Shown: piece after piece, positions 61,624 through 64,000 of the stretch
How positions within the stretch are numbered: position 1 is the first letter of the stretch
Layout: every line of letters begins with the position of its first letter
Source: Verrucomicrobiota bacterium
Lineage (GTDB): Bacteria; Verrucomicrobiota; Verrucomicrobiia; Limisphaerales; UBA9464
Assembly (NCBI GenBank): GCA_017309115.1
Contig: JAFLEF010000007.1
Span: 124,001 to 188,000, forward strand
DNA: 64,000 nucleotides
Direction of reading: 5' to 3'
Position numbers and translations under genes: made by a program
Notes under the pieces: model-generated
Told to the model about the DNA's origin: nothing
What the model saw: only the letters and a program-made list of their open reading frames with translations
The model's database searches: none

Positions 61624-63591
61624 ATGCGCCTGAAACTGCTTGCCCTCCTGCTTGGCTCCACTTGGGTGGCTCACGCCAAAGTAACCCTCCCAATCGAAGT
61701 CTTGGGATCCGCCGGACACCAGGAATCGGTCACGCTGACCGTTCCGGCCGGTTCCCCGGAAATCACCGGACTGCAACTGCAAATCCACGGATTGACCTTC
61801 GAAAACAAGGCCAGCATCCGGATCAACAATTCCGGTTGGAGCAATCTTAACAATACCTCCGTGGTGTTGCCCCAGGTCGAACGAGCCTTCTGGGGAATCG
61901 GCGGAGCCATTGGAACGTTGCGCATGGTGCTGCCCATCGCGCAGGGCACCGCCGGCGAAGGCGACAATGTGGTCCAGTTTCGGTTCAATGACTTGGATGG
62001 CCAGTCCATTGGGTACCGGGTTCTCGCGGTGAATTTCGTCGCAGGCAACCAGCCGGTAGTTCCGGAAACCGAATTCGTTGCCGACGATCCGCGATCCTGG
62101 ACGCCAGTGCTCAACACGCCCGAGGCCATCGCTGCCGGCAAAGCGCTTTGGTACTCCGCACCGCTGTGGGAACGCGGGATCGCCCTTCGTTCGAACTGTG
62201 GCGACTGCCACGCCCACGACGGACGTGACCTCAAGTATTTCAACTACTCGGACAAATCGATCGTGGAACGTTCCGTATTCCACCGCCTCTCCCGCAGCGA
62301 CGGTGAGAAGATTGCCAGCTACATCCGATCTCTGCCGATTCCTTACGAGGAGAACGGCCGCCCCTGGAACCCACCGTATCAACCGGGCCCAGGACTGGAC
62401 CAGAAGCCCGTGCGCAGTTGGGCGGCCGGAGCCGGACTGGAATGGGTACTCGACAACGATCTGGACACGCTCCGGTACCTGTTTCCCGGAGGCGCCACGA
62501 CGAACTCCCTCGACTTCACCACCACGGTCAACGCCCGGGAGATTCCGCTGGTGGTACAACTTCCGGACTGGAATCGCTGGTTGCCCAAGATTCATCCCAA
62601 CGACGCGTACCCGCTCATTTTTCCCAACCACGACTTTGTTCGCATGCACACCTTCTTGCGAAACCAGTTGGTTGGGACCTCCGGTGAGGCGGCCGGCCGG
62701 ATCATCAACGGCAACAAGAGCAATTGGGACCGCGCCAGTTCGGTCATTCCAGTGGTCAAGCCGAACCGCAACTCCAAGCAATTTGCCGCTTATAGCGATC
62801 GCGCCGTCGGACTAGCCCATTGGCGGGTCGTGAAGCTGTGGGAATTGATGACCGAGTTCCAAGCCGAGGACGTGGGACATGAACTGCAGGACCCTACCGT
62901 AAATGACCGGCGTTGGTTTCACGGGGAAGTCTTCCGCCTCGCGCCCCACATGCTGGGAACGCCCAAGAATCCCCAGTGGTTCACCGAGTCCATGCAATGG
63001 TACCAACTGCAATTGGTACTCAATGATGGCAATCGACTCAACGGATCCACCGTCCCAATCGATTGGGGCTACCTGCATGCGCTCAACTTCAGCGCCTGGA
63101 ACAATCCCGCCAAAATGCCCACCTACGGGATCGCGATCCTCAATATGGTGAAGGGAGGCGAGGTCGGGGAAAACGGCTTGCCGGTGGGGGACAAAAACGG
63201 TTGGAACCCCTATAAGCAGAACATTTTCTGGCTTGCCCCGGGGAACCATTTGAAGGGCATGTATGCCAGCATCGACATCAACACCCGACGTGGAGTGGCT
63301 GAGGCGCTGATTAAACCCTGGTTGGAAAAAGCGGAGACCTACACCCGGCGGCAATACCAGGCCGCCGGCTACTTAAAGCCGGCTTTCCGGGACACGACCT
63401 TCGAAACCGCCCGTAATCTGCACGCCTTGGGCATCGACCGCGCGTTGGTCAACCGCATGGTCGCCTTTGGCCGGGTGCTGTGGCCCAACGCCAAGATCGC
63501 CCCCTTTGGACCGGAACTCCTCGAGTCGGCCGTCTCCAGTCTGCCCACCAACACCGATTCCCTGGACGCTCCCGAAGATCTGGGATTCTGA
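61624..63591 (+). CDS. secreted protein with one c-type haem motif
   Basis: A 655-residue protein with signal peptide (residues 1-19). An N-terminal beta-rich region (about 20-130) resembles a carbohydrate-binding or Ig-like domain. A CGDCH haem-binding motif is at 192-196, followed by a long globular region I cannot place. The single CxxCH and absence of a clear distal Met ligand leave its redox partner open. Probably a periplasmic oxidoreductase-like protein. The 227 bases before it contain nothing recognisable. Confidence 0.7.
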   Translation: MRLKLLALLLGSTWVAHAKVTLPIEVLGSAGHQESVTLTVPAGSPEITGLQLQIHGLTFENKASIRINNSGWSNLNNTSVVLPQVERAFWGIGGAIGTLRMVLPIAQGTAGEGDNVVQFRFNDLDGQSIGYRVLAVNFVAGNQPVVPETEFVADDPRSWTPVLNTPEAIAAGKALWYSAPLWERGIALRSNCGDCHAHDGRDLKYFNYSDKSIVERSVFHRLSRSDGEKIASYIRSLPIPYEENGRPWNPPYQPGPGLDQKPVRSWAAGAGLEWVLDNDLDTLRYLFPGGATTNSLDFTTTVNAREIPLVVQLPDWNRWLPKIHPNDAYPLIFPNHDFVRMHTFLRNQLVGTSGEAAGRIINGNKSNWDRASSVIPVVKPNRNSKQFAAYSDRAVGLAHWRVVKLWELMTEFQAEDVGHELQDPTVNDRRWFHGEVFRLAPHMLGTPKNPQWFTESMQWYQLQLVLNDGNRLNGSTVPIDWGYLHALNFSAWNNPAKMPTYGIAILNMVKGGEVGENGLPVGDKNGWNPYKQNIFWLAPGNHLKGMYASIDINTRRGVAEALIKPWLEKAETYTRRQYQAAGYLKPAFRDTTFETARNLHALGIDRALVNRMVAFGRVLWPNAKIAPFGPELLESAVSSLPTNTDSLDAPEDLGF

Positions 63592-63650
63592 CCGAGGCGT
63601 CCGGCGGTTTTCCCAATTGGCGAGTTCTTCTGGCCTCGGCATCGTCGGGC

Positions 63651-64000
63651 ATGGCCTTAACGCCCTCGACCATGTTGCCGCTGGGAACACCGGCGCCCGA
63701 TTTTCAACTCCTGGAGCCCGCGTCCGGCCGACTGGTCCGTCGCGATCAATTCGCCGAAGCCCCCGCCTTGGTGGTGGTCTTCCTGTGCAATCATTGTCCG
63801 TACGTCAAACACCTGCGCGCAGGCCTAGCGCAGTTCGGTCGGGAGTGCGCCAACCGCGGCGTCGCCCTGGTCGCCATAAACTCCAACGACGCCGAAGCCT
63901 ATCCGGCGGATTCGCCGGAGCGGATGGTCGAAGAAGCCCGCCTCTCCGATTGGACTTTCCCTTACCTCTTCGACGCCGATCAGACGGTCGCGCGTCTCTA
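63651..64000 (+). CDS. redoxin/thioredoxin-fold protein, 3' end outside window
   Basis: An open frame from ATG 63651 to the window end, 116 codons. GTPAPDFQL and a hydrophobic strand leading to Cys46-Asn-His-Cys49 (FLCNHCPYVKH) match the thioredoxin-like AhpC/TSA-related proteins found in Verrucomicrobia and Bacteroidetes. It follows the haem protein by 59 bases. Confidence 0.85.
   Translation, partial: MALTPSTMLPLGTPAPDFQLLEPASGRLVRRDQFAEAPALVVVFLCNHCPYVKHLRAGLAQFGRECANRGVALVAINSNDAEAYPADSPERMVEEARLSDWTFPYLFDADQTVARL

Noticed and set aside
1..64000. tRNA or rRNA genes, CRISPR arrays, insertion sequences, prophage genes, attachment sites or an origin of replication
   Set aside because: I looked through the gaps on both strands and saw no repeat-spacer array, transposase or integrase frame, cloverleaf-like sequence or DnaA-box cluster. 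Weak tRNA genes could escape reading by eye.

Overview
The window is GC-rich, densely packed bacterial chromosome carrying housekeeping genes on both strands. I see no insertion sequence, prophage, CRISPR array, tRNA or rRNA gene. The gene set suggests a member of the Verrucomicrobiota, probably near the Pedosphaerales/Limisphaerales. The clues are a long mraZ-to-ftsZ division and cell-wall cluster with a very divergent FtsZ, a LysM protein inside that cluster, many small secreted proteins of lineage-restricted type, and a one-heme secreted protein. This assignment comes from recognised gene content and was not tested by database search. All family and residue assignments are comparisons made from memory.

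Layout. 1-4942 (+): nadB (5' end cut off), an IscR-like Rrf2 regulator, iscU, a cysteine desulfurase paralogue that has lost its PLP lysine, and mrp, i.e. an NAD/Fe-S maturation block. 4987-6515 (+): two small secreted proteins. 6552-11929 (-): assimilatory sulfate reduction cysI-cysH-cysD-cysN ending in miaE. 12170-13429 (+): an intact NifS-type desulfurase. 13438-17960 (-): a coiled-coil exported protein and glnD. 18059-20147 (+): an ECF sigma factor, a membrane protein likely to be its anti-sigma factor, and a DUF3106-like protein. 20154-21572 (-): argH.

21637-39084 (-): the dcw cluster, transcribed mraZ, small unknown gene, rsmH, ftsL, ftsI, degenerate murE, murF, mraY, LysM gene, ftsW, murG, murB, ddl, ftsQ, ftsA, ftsZ. 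murC and murD are absent. The murE copy has no P-loop and the ftsZ copy has lost its T7-loop catalytic residues. Phased repeats in front of mraZ look like a MraZ operator.

39301-51820: mostly unlinked housekeeping genes (queA, a RibD-C reductase, glcF-like, apaG, infA, a DUF151 nuclease, holA, a SoxC/YedY-like molybdoenzyme, gamma-carbonic anhydrase-like, prmC, murA, a zinc-ribbon protein, a possible Fe-S protein, a TlpA-like thioredoxin).

51894-54730 (-) holds the most striking system. A SAM-I riboswitch with its own terminator and a visible antiterminator precedes a threonine-synthase-family enzyme, two tandem MoaD/ThiS-type sulfur carriers ending in Gly-Gly, and a NIL-domain protein. I infer a SAM-repressed, sulfur-carrier-dependent route to homocysteine/methionine. 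An IHF/HU gene follows.

54893-64000 (+ mostly): a half-length carB, a zinc-ribbon HExxH protein, msrBA, a small membrane protein on the other strand, an M13 peptidase, a one-heme secreted protein, and a redoxin cut by the window end. Sulfur is the recurring theme: sulfate reduction, two desulfurases, IscU, sulfur carriers, molybdoenzyme and methionine-sulfoxide repair.
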